Shown here: piece by piece, positions 50,945 through 60,293 of the stretch
How positions within the stretch are numbered: position 1 is the first letter of the stretch
Layout: each line of letters starts with the position of its first letter
NCBI GenBank assembly: GCA_910575605.1
Contig: CAJTEW010000002.1
Location: 1 to 64,000 of the forward strand
Direction: 5' to 3'
Length of the DNA: 64,000 bases
From: Lachnospiraceae bacterium
GTDB taxonomy: Bacteria > Bacillota > Clostridia > Lachnospirales > Lachnospiraceae
Program-made: the position numbers and the translations under genes
The notes under the pieces: model-generated
Told to the model about the DNA's origin: nothing
What the model saw: the letters and a program-made list of their open reading frames with translations, nothing else
The model's database searches: none

Positions 50945-52912
50945 ATGTTTTATAAAGTAGAATACCAGAAAAGAGTACATCAGGAGATAGAGAAGATATT
51001 CAGAGTATTACTGCCGGAGCAAGGGCTGGCGGTGCGTGAAGAACAGATCCGGTTATGTCATGAAATGCTTAACACCCTGCTGGAAGGAAAGATTGCTCTT
51101 TGTGATGCGGGAGTAGGAATTGGTAAAACTTATGCGTATTTAGTTGCATGCATCATGATGAGGAAGTATTCTGCGCTCGCAGAAAGAGTTGTACCACTGA
51201 ATTATTTCCCAATGGTGATATCTACCTCCAGCATTGCACTGCAGAAAGCGATTCTTTCAGAGTATATCCCATTTCTCTCAAAGGTGCTTGTAGAACATGG
51301 AATGATTCAAACACCACTTCGGGCAGTGGTAAGAAAAGGAAAAGAACACTTTGTATGTGATGTCAGGCTGGAACAGCGGCTGGAAGCAATACGCGATAAG
51401 AAGAAAAATGCAATACAAAAAGAAGCTCTTATATTATTACGCAAACATTACGATATGGATGAGGTACAGGGAATCAGTGGATTTGACCGCAGGCTGGTAA
51501 ATGTGCCGAAGTTCTGTCCAAGAGAATGTCCGGAAAAGGATACTTGCCGTTATCAGAAGTATTTGAACGAGGCAAAAAGGAAAGATATCTTTATTCAGAT
51601 TTGTAATCACAATTATCTGCTTGCAGACGCGTCGCACCGGAACAAAGATTACCGTCCGCTTCTGGTAGATTATCGGATATTAATTGTGGACGAAGCGCAT
51701 CAGCTTCCAGAAGCCGCAAGGCAGATGTATGGGAAAAGTTTATGTTTTGATAATATTCGGGAGATAGGATACTATTTGGAGCAAGAGCATCAGAATGCGG
51801 AAGCCAGAACAATGAAAAGTGTCATACGAAATATGCTGGATATTATTGCAGAAAATCACATGACCGGAAATGGACTTAGAGCACACTTCTGTATGTCAGA
51901 AGAATGCTCGTTATATTTATACGAGGGAATCCAAATGCTGGATAGGCTGATGGAAACATTAAAAGGGACAGTTCCCCAATGGATACTGAACAGGCTGAAA
52001 GAGGCAAGAAGCGTGTTGGAGTGTTTCTTTTGTCAGGATCGGAAATATGTTCTTTACTTAAAATTGGATCAGGAAAAACTTCCAGTTTTGTGTGCCGCCA
52101 GTCGGGAAATCCCAAATCTTTTGCAGGATATGCTGTGGAACAGGGAAATATCTGCTATTTTGGCCAGCGGAACACTAAAGGACGGAAAAGGGTTTGAAAG
52201 AACCAGACAGATGGCAGGATTAAACAATAGGAAGAATGTGCAGGAATATGTGGCAGTTTCGCCCTTTTCTTATAAAAAGAACTGTTTGCTATATCTACCT
52301 AAAACATTGAGACGTTATAAAAGAGGGAGCAGGGAAGAAGCGGAGATGGTAGCAAAGCATATTCACTCTCTGGTTTGTTCTACCTATGGACATACATTGG
52401 TGTTGTTTACATCTTATGCTTTAATGGGAAGTGTGTATCAGATTTTGCGCGATCGTTCTCCTTTCCCGATGGTAGAGGTGTGGAGGCATTCACAAGAAGA
52501 AATTATGAAATTTAAGAAAATGGAAAATGCTGTATTGTTTGCAGCAGGCTCCTGCTGGGAGGGGGTAGATTTTCCGGGAGATATGGTATCTTCCCTAATT
52601 ATTGTGAAACTGCCGTTTGCTGTTCCAGATCCAATCAGTGAGGCGGAAAAAGAAGAGTACGAGACATTGGAAAAGTATATACAGGCGATTATCATACCGG
52701 ATATGCAGAAGAAACTACGTCAGGGATTTGGAAGGGCAATCCGGACGGAAAAAGATACCTGTGTAGTGTCTATCCTGGATTACCGGGCAGTAAAGGGCGG
52801 CAAATATTATGAAGATGTTATGTGTGCTCTGCCAGCATGCCAGATGGCAGAGGATATGAAAGATGTACGGGAGTTTATCCGGAGCAGAAAAAGTTTAGAA
52901 TATTATTTATAA
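50945..52912 (+). CDS. DinG/XPD-like ATP-dependent DNA helicase
   Basis: The 655-residue superfamily-2 helicase has Walker A DAGVGIGKTYAYL (about 57-69) and an iron-sulphur-type Cys cluster (KFCPRECPEKDTCRYQ, plus Cys in HFVCDVR). The DEAH box is ILIVDEAHQLPEAA. Motif IV-VI region includes ILASGTLKDG, ESSG-like FAAGSCWEGVDFPG and QGFGRAIRTEKD. It unwinds DNA 5' to 3'. The gene is intact. It may be cargo of the neighbouring mobile elements; its host-chromosome counterpart would normally be larger with an exonuclease domain. Confidence 0.88.
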   Translation: MFYKVEYQKRVHQEIEKIFRVLLPEQGLAVREEQIRLCHEMLNTLLEGKIALCDAGVGIGKTYAYLVACIMMRKYSALAERVVPLNYFPMVISTSSIALQKAILSEYIPFLSKVLVEHGMIQTPLRAVVRKGKEHFVCDVRLEQRLEAIRDKKKNAIQKEALILLRKHYDMDEVQGISGFDRRLVNVPKFCPRECPEKDTCRYQKYLNEAKRKDIFIQICNHNYLLADASHRNKDYRPLLVDYRILIVDEAHQLPEAARQMYGKSLCFDNIREIGYYLEQEHQNAEARTMKSVIRNMLDIIAENHMTGNGLRAHFCMSEECSLYLYEGIQMLDRLMETLKGTVPQWILNRLKEARSVLECFFCQDRKYVLYLKLDQEKLPVLCAASREIPNLLQDMLWNREISAILASGTLKDGKGFERTRQMAGLNNRKNVQEYVAVSPFSYKKNCLLYLPKTLRRYKRGSREEAEMVAKHIHSLVCSTYGHTLVLFTSYALMGSVYQILRDRSPFPMVEVWRHSQEEIMKFKKMENAVLFAAGSCWEGVDFPGDMVSSLIIVKLPFAVPDPISEAEKEEYETLEKYIQAIIIPDMQKKLRQGFGRAIRTEKDTCVVSILDYRAVKGGKYYEDVMCALPACQMAEDMKDVREFIRSRKSLEYYL

Positions 52913-52925
52913 GGTTATTTCCGGT

Positions 52926-53015
52926 ATTGTTGGATTTGCTCCATTTGAAACGAGTGTAGGTGGAAATGTTTGGTACAGTTTCAGCAAAGAAATCTTACGA
53001 ATTGTTGGATTTGCT
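52926..53015. repeat. Direct repeat pair at the presumed left end of the Tn554-like module
   Basis: ATTGTTGGATTTGCT occurs at 52926-52940 and again at 53001-53015, 75 bp apart, in the 130-bp gap before the first recombinase gene. Tn554-type ends lack long inverted repeats, and short repeats like these are plausible recombinase binding sites. A weaker match (TGATGGATTTGTCT) starts at 58732, just after the first 101-bp repeat. Confidence 0.55.
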
Positions 53016-53071
53016 GAATAGATATCCCCACATAGATTGGGTATACTGTGTATAGCGTTAGAGGAAAGGCG

Positions 53072-54196
53072 GTGAGTGAAATGGCACAATATATAGTTGT
53101 ATTATACCGGGAGGTAAATCAAAAGTATTATTGTATCCGGGAGCGGTTAAGTGGCGATATTGTGCTTGAACCATCTCAATATCTAATGCATAAGACAAGG
53201 CAGAAACGGTCACCAAATACAATCAAGAGAAGTGCTTATGCGCTTTCATATTATCTAAATTATATGGCGATGGAAAATCTAAAGCTGGATATGATATGGG
53301 AGATGAAGTATGAAGAACAGCATGAGCATTTTACCAATTTTTTACATTGGTTAAGAAATGGGATTCATAGCAATGAAAAGTACCAGAAGAAACCAAGTAA
53401 TGAAACGTGTAATGCGTATCTCAAAGAAGTATTTCGATTTTATGAATTTTTAGAAAGAGGAGAACGCGTGGGAAATTTGAAGGTGCTGTCGGATGCACAA
53501 TTTATTGTTCGGAACTCCATAGGTATCAAAAGAGTGTTGAAACGGAGAAGTTTTGAGGGATATTTAAAAGAACAGGGGCATCAAGGTAGAAGCATAGAGC
53601 AGGATAAGATCATTGTACTGTTGCAGGCATGTGCAAATTGTCGAGATCAGATTCTGCTTTTATTATTAGCCGAAACCGGGTTTCGTATAGGAGAGCTTTT
53701 GGGGGTGCGATATGAAAAAGATATTAACTTTAAAGAGCATATCATTTATGTGAATTTTCGAGAAGATAATGAGAATGAGGCTAGAGCAAAAAATGCGGAA
53801 TTACGGAGAGCGAAAATCAGTAATGAAACCTTTGCAATTTTAAGATTCTATATGGAAGAATACAAAGACTTGATTTTTACACAGGAATTTCTTTTTATCA
53901 ATCTGTCAGATGATTATAAAGGGAAGCCAATGAGATATGGAACGGTGTATGCGATGCTGGAACGTTTGGAGCATAAGACAGGGATTAAGGCAACACCTCA
54001 TATGCTACGACATTATTTTTCTAATGAAAGAAAAAAAGATGGCTGGCCGATAGAACTGATTAGCCGAGCGTTAGGGCATAAAAATATCGAAACTACTATG
54101 AAGTATTTGAATATTTCGGATGATGAATTGATCGAAGTCAGTGACGTCTTTTATCAGAGACATCAATCCTTATATGGAATCGACCATCTGCTATAG
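53072..54196 (+). CDS. tnpA: Tyrosine recombinase TnpA (Tn554-like)
   Basis: This tyrosine recombinase of about 374 residues has all catalytic marks: Arg in AETGFRIGELLGVR, H-x-x-R in TPHMLRHYF, His in ALGHKNIETTMKY and the nucleophile Tyr in that same block. The N-terminal SAM-like core-binding domain spans about 45-150. GTG 53072 or ATG 53081 are both possible; AGAGGAAAG lies upstream. It is the first of three recombinase genes in tandem, 17 nt before tnpB. Confidence 0.88.
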   Translation: MSEMAQYIVVLYREVNQKYYCIRERLSGDIVLEPSQYLMHKTRQKRSPNTIKRSAYALSYYLNYMAMENLKLDMIWEMKYEEQHEHFTNFLHWLRNGIHSNEKYQKKPSNETCNAYLKEVFRFYEFLERGERVGNLKVLSDAQFIVRNSIGIKRVLKRRSFEGYLKEQGHQGRSIEQDKIIVLLQACANCRDQILLLLLAETGFRIGELLGVRYEKDINFKEHIIYVNFREDNENEARAKNAELRRAKISNETFAILRFYMEEYKDLIFTQEFLFINLSDDYKGKPMRYGTVYAMLERLEHKTGIKATPHMLRHYFSNERKKDGWPIELISRALGHKNIETTMKYLNISDDELIEVSDVFYQRHQSLYGIDHLL

Positions 54197-54213
54197 TACG
54201 AGGAGGCGGTAAA

Positions 54214-56208
54214 ATGTCTGCAATCAGAATACAAGAAGCTGAACATTTTGTGATTCAAGAACATTTAAATGAGCAGCTTATGGTAGATGGATTGCTACAG
54301 GAAACACAGATTGAATGTGCAAAAAGGTTTTTATTCCGGAAAAGGATATATGATGTGACACTTATCGAGGAGTCTGACTTTCGGCAGTTTAAGAGAGAGT
54401 TACTAGATGGCGAGGGATACATACGCAGACAGGTGGTGGAAATGTCAGGGGCACTCCGTAGGGTTCAGAAATATTGGATAGAAAAGGAATATGGGGAGCT
54501 ATTACATGAAATAGAGCGTTGTACGGATGCAGAAACACAACTGTTTGGTAATATTAAGAGATTTTTGATACGTCAAGGAATTCATCATTTAAAAGAAGTG
54601 GACTATTTACTTCGAGAGAAATATGAACAAGAACTGGCAAAGACAAGAACGGATGAACAGTGTTTAAAGTATTTGAAAGCGTTCGATAGGGTGAAACAGT
54701 ATGATATTCGGGAAAATATGAAAAAACTTACGGGAATGATACGGAATAAGCTAACGTATAACAATCAGATTATTTTCCTGCCATATCTTCCCGATCAGGA
54801 ACTGGCGATGGAATTTGACAAAGTGCGTGATAAAAATGAATGGATATGGGATTTTAAAAGGTCAGCATCAGAAATTTTAAAACGTCAGGTATTTTCCATA
54901 TTAATATATATTCTTGATAATATGAGGGGGGATCCAAAGGGACGTAGAGTCAGGTTTTTACTGCCATTACGATGGTTATATGAATTTTGCGTAGAGGAAA
55001 GGATTGCAGATTTAGAACGGCTGGAATTATACCAAATAGAAATGTTGAAAGAGACTGTTGCTCAGAAAGTAGTCAATTATAAAAATGCCATGCAGATTGT
55101 GGACAACTGCAGAAAGATATTATTTCTAAATTCCCAAGAGATACACTGGAACGCAAATGTGTGGTATATAGAGCGGTTTCAGTTATCGCCGGAAAGAATC
55201 AATCCCAGTAATCCAGTTATGAGAATCAGTTTTTATGAAGTTAGCAATAAAAATAGTAGGGCATTACTTCAAGAATATGTAAGATATCAGATTGGAATTA
55301 CAGGTTTAACCATTGGAAATATCCGAACTCAATTATATGATTTAAAAAAGTTTTTGGAATACTTCACAGAGAAATCCTCCATTTTTGATTTATCAGATGT
55401 AGAACTGGAGTCTTATTTTATAGAGCTTCAAGAAGAAGATATAAAAGCAGAGACTTATAATAAACAGATAATTAATATTTGGAAGTTTTATCAGTATTTC
55501 CTGTCGAAAGAAAGAATAAAAGAAATTCCTTTTGAATTAGAGTATTATTTGCAGAAAACATATCCTGTGCATTATGACAGGACTGTAGAAGAAGCAATAT
55601 ATATGGAGATTCTCAATAAGTTGCATTTGTTTCCAGAGGTATCAAGACTGATATTTTTGCACCTATGGTGTACAGGATTACGAATCAGTGAAGTTTGCAC
55701 CTTAAAAGGAGACGCATACTACTGGGATGGAGAAGATGCATGGATAAAAGTATATCAGATTAAGATGAAAGCGGATAAGTTAATACCGATACCATTGGTA
55801 TTATATAGGATTATGGATATATATATTCAAAAAAATAAAATACAAGCGAAGAGTTATTTATTTAAAAGCACAAATGGTGGAGCATACCGAGTAGGAAGTT
55901 TTTATAGAACATTTAAAGCCAATTGTGAAAGATATGAGATTGCTAACAGCGAGTATGTATTTAAAAGTCATGATTATCGGCATACGCTGGCGACCAGATT
56001 TTATGATGATGGAGTATCTATACAGACGATACGAGATTATTTAGGACATGTTACCGAGGATATGACCAAGCAGTATATAGACTATCTGCCAAAGAAAATT
56101 ACTAAAGCAAATGAAGAATACTTTAACAAACCGGGAAATAATCTGGCGGCAGGAATTACAGTAAAGAAGCGTGGTGAGAAGGATGACGGAAAGAATCCAC
56201 ATATATGA
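54214..56208 (+). CDS. tnpB: Large tyrosine recombinase TnpB (Tn554-like)
   Basis: The 664-residue protein has a long N-terminal region and a C-terminal phage-integrase domain (about 440-645). The catalytic Arg lies in WCTGLRISEVCTLKG, H-x-x-R in KSHDYRHTLATRF, and the Tyr in DYLGHVTEDMTKQYIDYL. The length matches Tn554 TnpB. AGGAGG lies 8 nt before ATG 54214. Its end overlaps the third recombinase gene by about 38 nt, indicating coupled expression. Confidence 0.88.
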   Translation: MSAIRIQEAEHFVIQEHLNEQLMVDGLLQETQIECAKRFLFRKRIYDVTLIEESDFRQFKRELLDGEGYIRRQVVEMSGALRRVQKYWIEKEYGELLHEIERCTDAETQLFGNIKRFLIRQGIHHLKEVDYLLREKYEQELAKTRTDEQCLKYLKAFDRVKQYDIRENMKKLTGMIRNKLTYNNQIIFLPYLPDQELAMEFDKVRDKNEWIWDFKRSASEILKRQVFSILIYILDNMRGDPKGRRVRFLLPLRWLYEFCVEERIADLERLELYQIEMLKETVAQKVVNYKNAMQIVDNCRKILFLNSQEIHWNANVWYIERFQLSPERINPSNPVMRISFYEVSNKNSRALLQEYVRYQIGITGLTIGNIRTQLYDLKKFLEYFTEKSSIFDLSDVELESYFIELQEEDIKAETYNKQIINIWKFYQYFLSKERIKEIPFELEYYLQKTYPVHYDRTVEEAIYMEILNKLHLFPEVSRLIFLHLWCTGLRISEVCTLKGDAYYWDGEDAWIKVYQIKMKADKLIPIPLVLYRIMDIYIQKNKIQAKSYLFKSTNGGAYRVGSFYRTFKANCERYEIANSEYVFKSHDYRHTLATRFYDDGVSIQTIRDYLGHVTEDMTKQYIDYLPKKITKANEEYFNKPGNNLAAGITVKKRGEKDDGKNPHI

Positions 56209-57676
56209 GTTAGAATGTTATAAGCTGGCAACTGAAGAAAAGCGTGCAAAGATGAATAGCAGTGAAAAAAGGTATTTTAATTTGGAAGGCTTACCATCAG
56301 AACAGATTCGGGAGATATTAGAAGAATTTGTATGGGAACGGGGAAGGATATTAGCACCGTCTAGCATGGTATCTGAATTGATTTACTACAATAATATCCG
56401 AAATTTTCTCATAGAAAAGAATATCAAAGAACTCCATTATGTTAACAGGGAAAAGATTATCTTGTTATTAAAAGGCTGGATGTTAGAACGAGGATATGCG
56501 CTTACAAGTAAAAAATATCGTCCGGCATATGATACAATGGTTGACGAAACATCTGGTATAGAGAAGTATATGAAAAAGCTTCTGCGTTTTATAAAACCGG
56601 AGGATTATCAAGAAGAGCAAGAAAAGGATATATGGGAATTAAAAAAAATTGGGTTTCAGATAAAAGATAGTCCGATTAGAAATGTAGAAACAATTAATTT
56701 TACACATATATTACAAGAGGATATAAGGACAGAGGTAAAGAGAGCTGTTTATCTACAACTCAAATACGTAGCGTTAGGAACTGTTTTGTCGGAGATGACG
56801 GCGACCAACCGCTTTACCAAGTATCTGGCAAAGAAATATCCGAAAATTTTATCGCTCCAAGATTTAGAACGAGAACATATAGAAAATTACCTCGTTTATT
56901 TACAGACGGAGGATAAAGGGAGAAAAAATTATCGTTCAGATCTTTATGCTTTGCGAAGAGTTATTCAAAAGGTTGGAAAGATATATGAGCGGGAACATAT
57001 GGAGAGTTTGTTTATCAATACAGATTTTCCAAGTACACCGAGATATGCATTCAGCTTTCGTACAGATGCGGAGATTAAGCGATTAAATGCTTTTATTTTT
57101 AACATGGATGAGCAGATTTCCAGATGCCTTATAATACACCAATTGTTAGGAACTCGAATATCGGAAACATTAACATTAAAAACAGATTGTGTATCCTTTA
57201 AAGAAGAGCGGTATTTTGTAAGAATTGATACGATAAAATCAACAACTTATGACAAACCAGTCAGTGAAGAACTAGCAACGTTGATATTTGCAGCTATTGA
57301 ATATACGAGAGAACGCTATGGTGAAACAAAATATATATTTGTACATGCGAAAGATTCAACAAAACCATATCAGTATTCCATGATTCAAAACAGGATTATG
57401 GTAATGATCCGACAAAAGGATATCCGGGACGATCATGGAGAACTCTTAAAGTTTGGAACACATATTTACCGCCATAGCTATGGAAAAAAATTGACAGAAA
57501 TGCATGTGGAAGATTGGATGATAGCTAGGTTGCTTGGGCATAAGACGCTAAGAACAGTACATCACTATCGTAGGATTGGAAACAAAATGATGGCAGATGA
57601 GACAAGAAAGTCCAGAGAAAAAATGGACATGATTCTTCTACAAGTCATAGAAGGGTGGGAAGGATATGAACTATGA
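56171..57676 (+). CDS. Third large tyrosine recombinase
   Basis: The 501-residue protein has a C-terminal integrase domain. Arg is in QLLGTRISETLTLK, H-x-x-R in THIYRHSYGKKL, His in LLGHKTLRTVHHYRR and the Tyr in that block. Classical Tn554 has only TnpA and TnpB, so this third enzyme makes the set a recombinase trio. The start is ambiguous between GTG 56171 and ATG 56183. It overlaps the TnpC-like gene by 11 nt. Confidence 0.85.
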   Translation: MVRRMTERIHIYELECYKLATEEKRAKMNSSEKRYFNLEGLPSEQIREILEEFVWERGRILAPSSMVSELIYYNNIRNFLIEKNIKELHYVNREKIILLLKGWMLERGYALTSKKYRPAYDTMVDETSGIEKYMKKLLRFIKPEDYQEEQEKDIWELKKIGFQIKDSPIRNVETINFTHILQEDIRTEVKRAVYLQLKYVALGTVLSEMTATNRFTKYLAKKYPKILSLQDLEREHIENYLVYLQTEDKGRKNYRSDLYALRRVIQKVGKIYEREHMESLFINTDFPSTPRYAFSFRTDAEIKRLNAFIFNMDEQISRCLIIHQLLGTRISETLTLKTDCVSFKEERYFVRIDTIKSTTYDKPVSEELATLIFAAIEYTRERYGETKYIFVHAKDSTKPYQYSMIQNRIMVMIRQKDIRDDHGELLKFGTHIYRHSYGKKLTEMHVEDWMIARLLGHKTLRTVHHYRRIGNKMMADETRKSREKMDMILLQVIEGWEGYEL

Positions 57677-58088
57677 TAAAATGATAGCCTTAAATAAAGC
57701 GGAGAGCGAACAGAAAGTAAAATTGGCTCAACAGGCTATAGACACATTAGTGGAAAGAAAGGAGTATCCTTCGGTAACGGAGCTAGTGAAGATGACGGGG
57801 TTATCCAGAGGGTTCTTCTATAAAAATAAAATAGTAAGAGAATGGCTGGATAATTCCATACAAAGACAAAGCGGAATTTTGCAGCATATTTGGAAACGAA
57901 AAGCGGAATTTGGAGAAGCGGAAATTCTTGATTTGCGAATGGAAATTTCGAAACAAAGGTCAGATAATGAAAAGCTGAGAGAGGAAAATCAAAAGTTAGG
58001 AGAACAGGTGGATAAGTTACAGCAGACAATAGATAATCTCCAGAAGCGGTTACGAAAGAAAGAAATCACATTTTTGAAGAAGCTGTGA
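57666..58088 (+). CDS. tnpC: TnpC-like (DUF6262) accessory protein, copy 1
   Basis: The 140-residue protein has an N-terminal helix-turn-helix-like half (KVKLAQQAIDTLVERKEYP, VTELVKMTGLSRGFFYKNK) and a C-terminal coiled coil (about 85-135, EKLREENQKLGEQVDKLQQT). This matches TnpC of Tn554, which stimulates and orients transposition. AAGGATATG overlaps the previous gene's end. Its TGA overlaps the GTG of the tiny 58085 ORF. Confidence 0.82.
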   Translation: MNYDKMIALNKAESEQKVKLAQQAIDTLVERKEYPSVTELVKMTGLSRGFFYKNKIVREWLDNSIQRQSGILQHIWKRKAEFGEAEILDLRMEISKQRSDNEKLREENQKLGEQVDKLQQTIDNLQKRLRKKEITFLKKL

Positions 58089-58210
58089 TTATATCACAGG
58101 GATCGTTGAAAAAAATTATTGGCTTAAAAATGGAAGTGTTACATTTGAAACTTGAGATTGAAGATTTAGCAGAAGAAAATCAGAGGTTGAAAAGTGAATA
58201 TGAAATATGA
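58085..58210 (+). CDS. 41-residue coiled-coil peptide between the two TnpC-like genes
   Basis: GTG 58085 overlaps the stop of copy 1 by 4 nt (GTGA), and the frame runs to TGA 58208-58210, overlapping the start of copy 2. The peptide contains MEVLHLKLEIEDLAEENQRL, an ideal leucine-zipper heptad pattern. It resembles the C-terminal coiled coil of the flanking TnpC-like proteins. It may be a dimerisation partner, or a detached TnpC tail. Confidence 0.6.
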   Translation: MIISQGSLKKIIGLKMEVLHLKLEIEDLAEENQRLKSEYEI

Positions 58211-58565
58211 CAAAATAGTTTCTATTAGTCAGGCAAAAAGTAGAGAAAAGGTCAAGATTGCAAAACGAGAAATCCAAAATATGTTGGAGAGGAAAGAAAA
58301 GATAACTGTGGCGGCGTTGGTAAGAAATACAGGTTTTTCTAAAGCACTTTTTTATGATAATGATGAGGTGAGAATGTATTTGGATGACGCGTTTCGCAAA
58401 CAAGGCGCTTGTTATAATCCAAAGCAGGTTATTATAGATAGAGTTATGGAGAAGAAGCTTGAGATGTTAAAAACAAGTAATATAAAATTGAAAAAAGAAA
58501 ATGAAAAGTTGAGGTATGAGAATTTTAAACTTAGGGAAGAAAATGCTTGGTTAAGAGAGAAATAA
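58200..58565 (+). CDS. TnpC-like (DUF6262) accessory protein, copy 2
   Basis: From ATG 58200 the 121-residue protein parallels copy 1. It shares the opening YDKIVSISQAKSREKVKIAK, the HTH-like VAALVRNTGFSKALFYDN, and ends in a coiled coil (KKENEKLRYENFKLREENAW). The two copies are clearly homologous but diverged. It is the last gene of the recombinase operon, followed by a small hairpin at 58601. Confidence 0.8.
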   Translation: MKYDKIVSISQAKSREKVKIAKREIQNMLERKEKITVAALVRNTGFSKALFYDNDEVRMYLDDAFRKQGACYNPKQVIIDRVMEKKLEMLKTSNIKLKKENEKLRYENFKLREENAWLREK

Positions 58566-58600
58566 ATTAAGCAAAAATAAATATTGAAAATAATGTAATG

Positions 58601-58640
58601 CGGTGGTTTAAATCTAAAAGCGAATCACCGTACTATTTTA
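58601..58640 (+). terminator. Hairpin after the recombinase operon
   Basis: CGGTGGTT (58601-58608) pairs with AATCACCG (58623-58630), one G-U pair. The TTTTA tract nearby is weak. It may be a terminator for the tnp operon or part of the element end. Confidence 0.5.
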
Positions 58641-58731
58641 TATTAATAATAGGAAAATGACAAGCCTACCAGTCGAGAGGTGCGGTGAAAGTTCCCCTGT
58701 TTATAAGGGATTCCAGGTGGGTACTAAATTT
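58631..58731 (+). repeat. 101-bp foldable direct repeat, copy A
   Basis: This aligns with copy B at 61060-61160, about three quarters identical by eye and the same length, ending in the identical GGGTACTAAATTT. It can fold: GCCTACC (58664-58670) pairs with GGTGGGT (58716-58722), enclosing a hairpin CCCT (58695-58698) / AGGG (58706-58709). It is likely the right end of the Tn554-like module or a small structured RNA. Confidence 0.75.
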
Positions 58732-58869
58732 ATGATGGATTTGTCTAATGATTTATGGTACAATGAATGCTCAACCGTGAAGACCCATTATGAATCTGGT
58801 TAAATTTACATAAAATTATAGATGATCTTTTCTGAAAATGGGAAAGCATAGTTTGAAAGGAGTATTTGT

Positions 58870-59334
58870 ATGAAATACGTATGTATGCTTATATCGGTAG
58901 CTGACATTAACGCCGCAAGGAAATTTTATGAGGATTTGTTTGGATTAGAGGTGTTTCAGAATTACGGAAGAAACATAGCCTTTACCTGCGGTTTGGCATT
59001 GCAACAGGATTTTGATTGGCTTTTGAATCTGCCGAAAGAAAAGATATTAAAGAAATCCAACAATGAGGAAATTGTTTTTGAGGAACAGGACTTTGATGGG
59101 TTTCTGAACAAGTTGAAAGAATACCCGGATATTGAATATCTAGGAGAAGTGATCGAACATAGCTGGGGCCAGCGTGTGATTCGGTTTTACGATTTGGACG
59201 GACATATCATTGAAGTTGGAGAAGATATGAAAATGGTGATAAAGCGTTTTCTTGCTTCTGGTATGACGATAGAAGAAGTTTCTGTGAAAATGGATGCTTC
59301 CGTGGAGGACTTAACGAAACTTCTGAATAGTTAA
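58870..59334 (+). CDS. VOC-superfamily (glyoxalase/bleomycin-resistance-like) protein
   Basis: The 154-residue protein has the VOC pattern VCMLISVADINAARKFYEDLFGLEV and RFYDLDGHIIEVGEDM. The usual metal ligand positions are partly kept (Glu in HIIEVG). The C-terminal 35 residues (FLASGMTIEEVSVKMDASVE) add a small helix-turn-helix-like tail. AAAGGAG precedes the ATG. It could detoxify or sequester a small molecule; the substrate is unknown. It is the first gene of the cargo block. Confidence 0.82.
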   Translation: MKYVCMLISVADINAARKFYEDLFGLEVFQNYGRNIAFTCGLALQQDFDWLLNLPKEKILKKSNNEEIVFEEQDFDGFLNKLKEYPDIEYLGEVIEHSWGQRVIRFYDLDGHIIEVGEDMKMVIKRFLASGMTIEEVSVKMDASVEDLTKLLNS

Positions 59335-59379
59335 TATACGGTGGACGAGGAAACGAATCGTAATGGGGGTGGGTGGAAA

Positions 59380-59754
59380 ATGAAACGAGAATTAGGAATC
59401 GCAAGGTGTGGACTTGCTTGCTGCCTGTGTTCGGAAAATGTAAAATGCAATGGATGTTCTTCGGATAACTGTCCAGGCTACATCCAATGTGAAAACAGAA
59501 AATGTTCCATCGAAAAGGGGCTCTCAGGCTGCTATGCTTGTAAAATGGATTGCAAAAGAGGTTTGCTGAGTAAAATCAAGCCATATGGTTTTACATCGTT
59601 TATAAAAAGATATGGGATGCAGAAGCTTCTTAACTACCTCGAGGAAAACGAAAAGAAAGGAATCGTATATCACCGTGAAGGAATCATTGGCGATTATGAT
59701 GATTTTGATGATGTGGAAAGGCTGATAGAATTTGTTATGAATGGAAAACGTTAA
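59380..59754 (+). CDS. DUF3795 protein, copy 1
   Basis: The 124-residue protein is Cys-rich in its first half (CGLACCLCSENVKCNGCSSDNC, CSIEKGLSGCYACKMDC). This matches DUF3795, a predicted zinc-binding family of unknown role. ATG 59380 is used because GGTGGGTGG lies upstream. It overlaps the wider open frame of the following gene, though the latter's better start is downstream. Confidence 0.82.
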   Translation: MKRELGIARCGLACCLCSENVKCNGCSSDNCPGYIQCENRKCSIEKGLSGCYACKMDCKRGLLSKIKPYGFTSFIKRYGMQKLLNYLEENEKKGIVYHREGIIGDYDDFDDVERLIEFVMNGKR

Positions 59755-59800
59755 TCTCCATCTTGTCGGGACTTTGAATAAATTTGAGGAGAATGATTTA

Positions 59801-60217
59801 ATGAAGGCATTTAGTCGAGAAGCAAAACAGATCATGATTGAGCGTTTCGGGAAAGATACAATTATAGCATTGGCAACAGCAGAAAATGTAACTCCTTATG
59901 TGCGATATGTAAATGCCTATTATGAAAATGGAGCTTTTTACATCATTACCCATGCACTCTCAAATAAAATAAAACATATAAAAGATAACTCCGTTGTTGC
60001 AATCGCTGGAGAGTGGTTTACAGCGCATGGAAAAGGGGTTAGCTTGGGTTATTTCGGGAAAAAAGAGAATTGTGTGATTGCTGAAAAGCTGAAAAAAGTC
60101 TTTGTAGAATGGATCAATAACGGGCACACGGATTTTGATGATGAAAACACCATCATTCTGCGTGTAGAATTAACAGACGGTCTGTTGCTCTCGCATGGAA
60201 CAAGATATGAGTTTTAA
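59801..60217 (+). CDS. Pyridoxamine 5'-phosphate oxidase-like (FMN-binding) protein
   Basis: From ATG 59801 (GAGGAG 8 nt upstream) the 138-residue protein shows the split-barrel FMN-binding pattern: TIIALATAENVTPYVRYVNAYY, FYIITHALSNKIKHIKDN and VVAIAGEWFTAHGKG. Related small proteins reduce flavins or pyridoxal derivatives or act as nitroreductase-like detoxifiers; the substrate is unknown. An upstream in-frame ATG at 59741 is less likely. Confidence 0.8.
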   Translation: MKAFSREAKQIMIERFGKDTIIALATAENVTPYVRYVNAYYENGAFYIITHALSNKIKHIKDNSVVAIAGEWFTAHGKGVSLGYFGKKENCVIAEKLKKVFVEWINNGHTDFDDENTIILRVELTDGLLLSHGTRYEF

Positions 60218-60293
60218 GTTTTCTGCTCTGTTGGGTTAAGTATTATCAGAGTTTATCTTGAACATTTGCAGGTAAGCAGATTAAGGAGGTTCC

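Noticed and set aside
58631-58731. Group II intron domain V or T-box as an explanation for repeat A
   Set aside because: The catalytic-triad stem of domain V and the T-box antiterminator consensus are absent. No intron-encoded protein is nearby.
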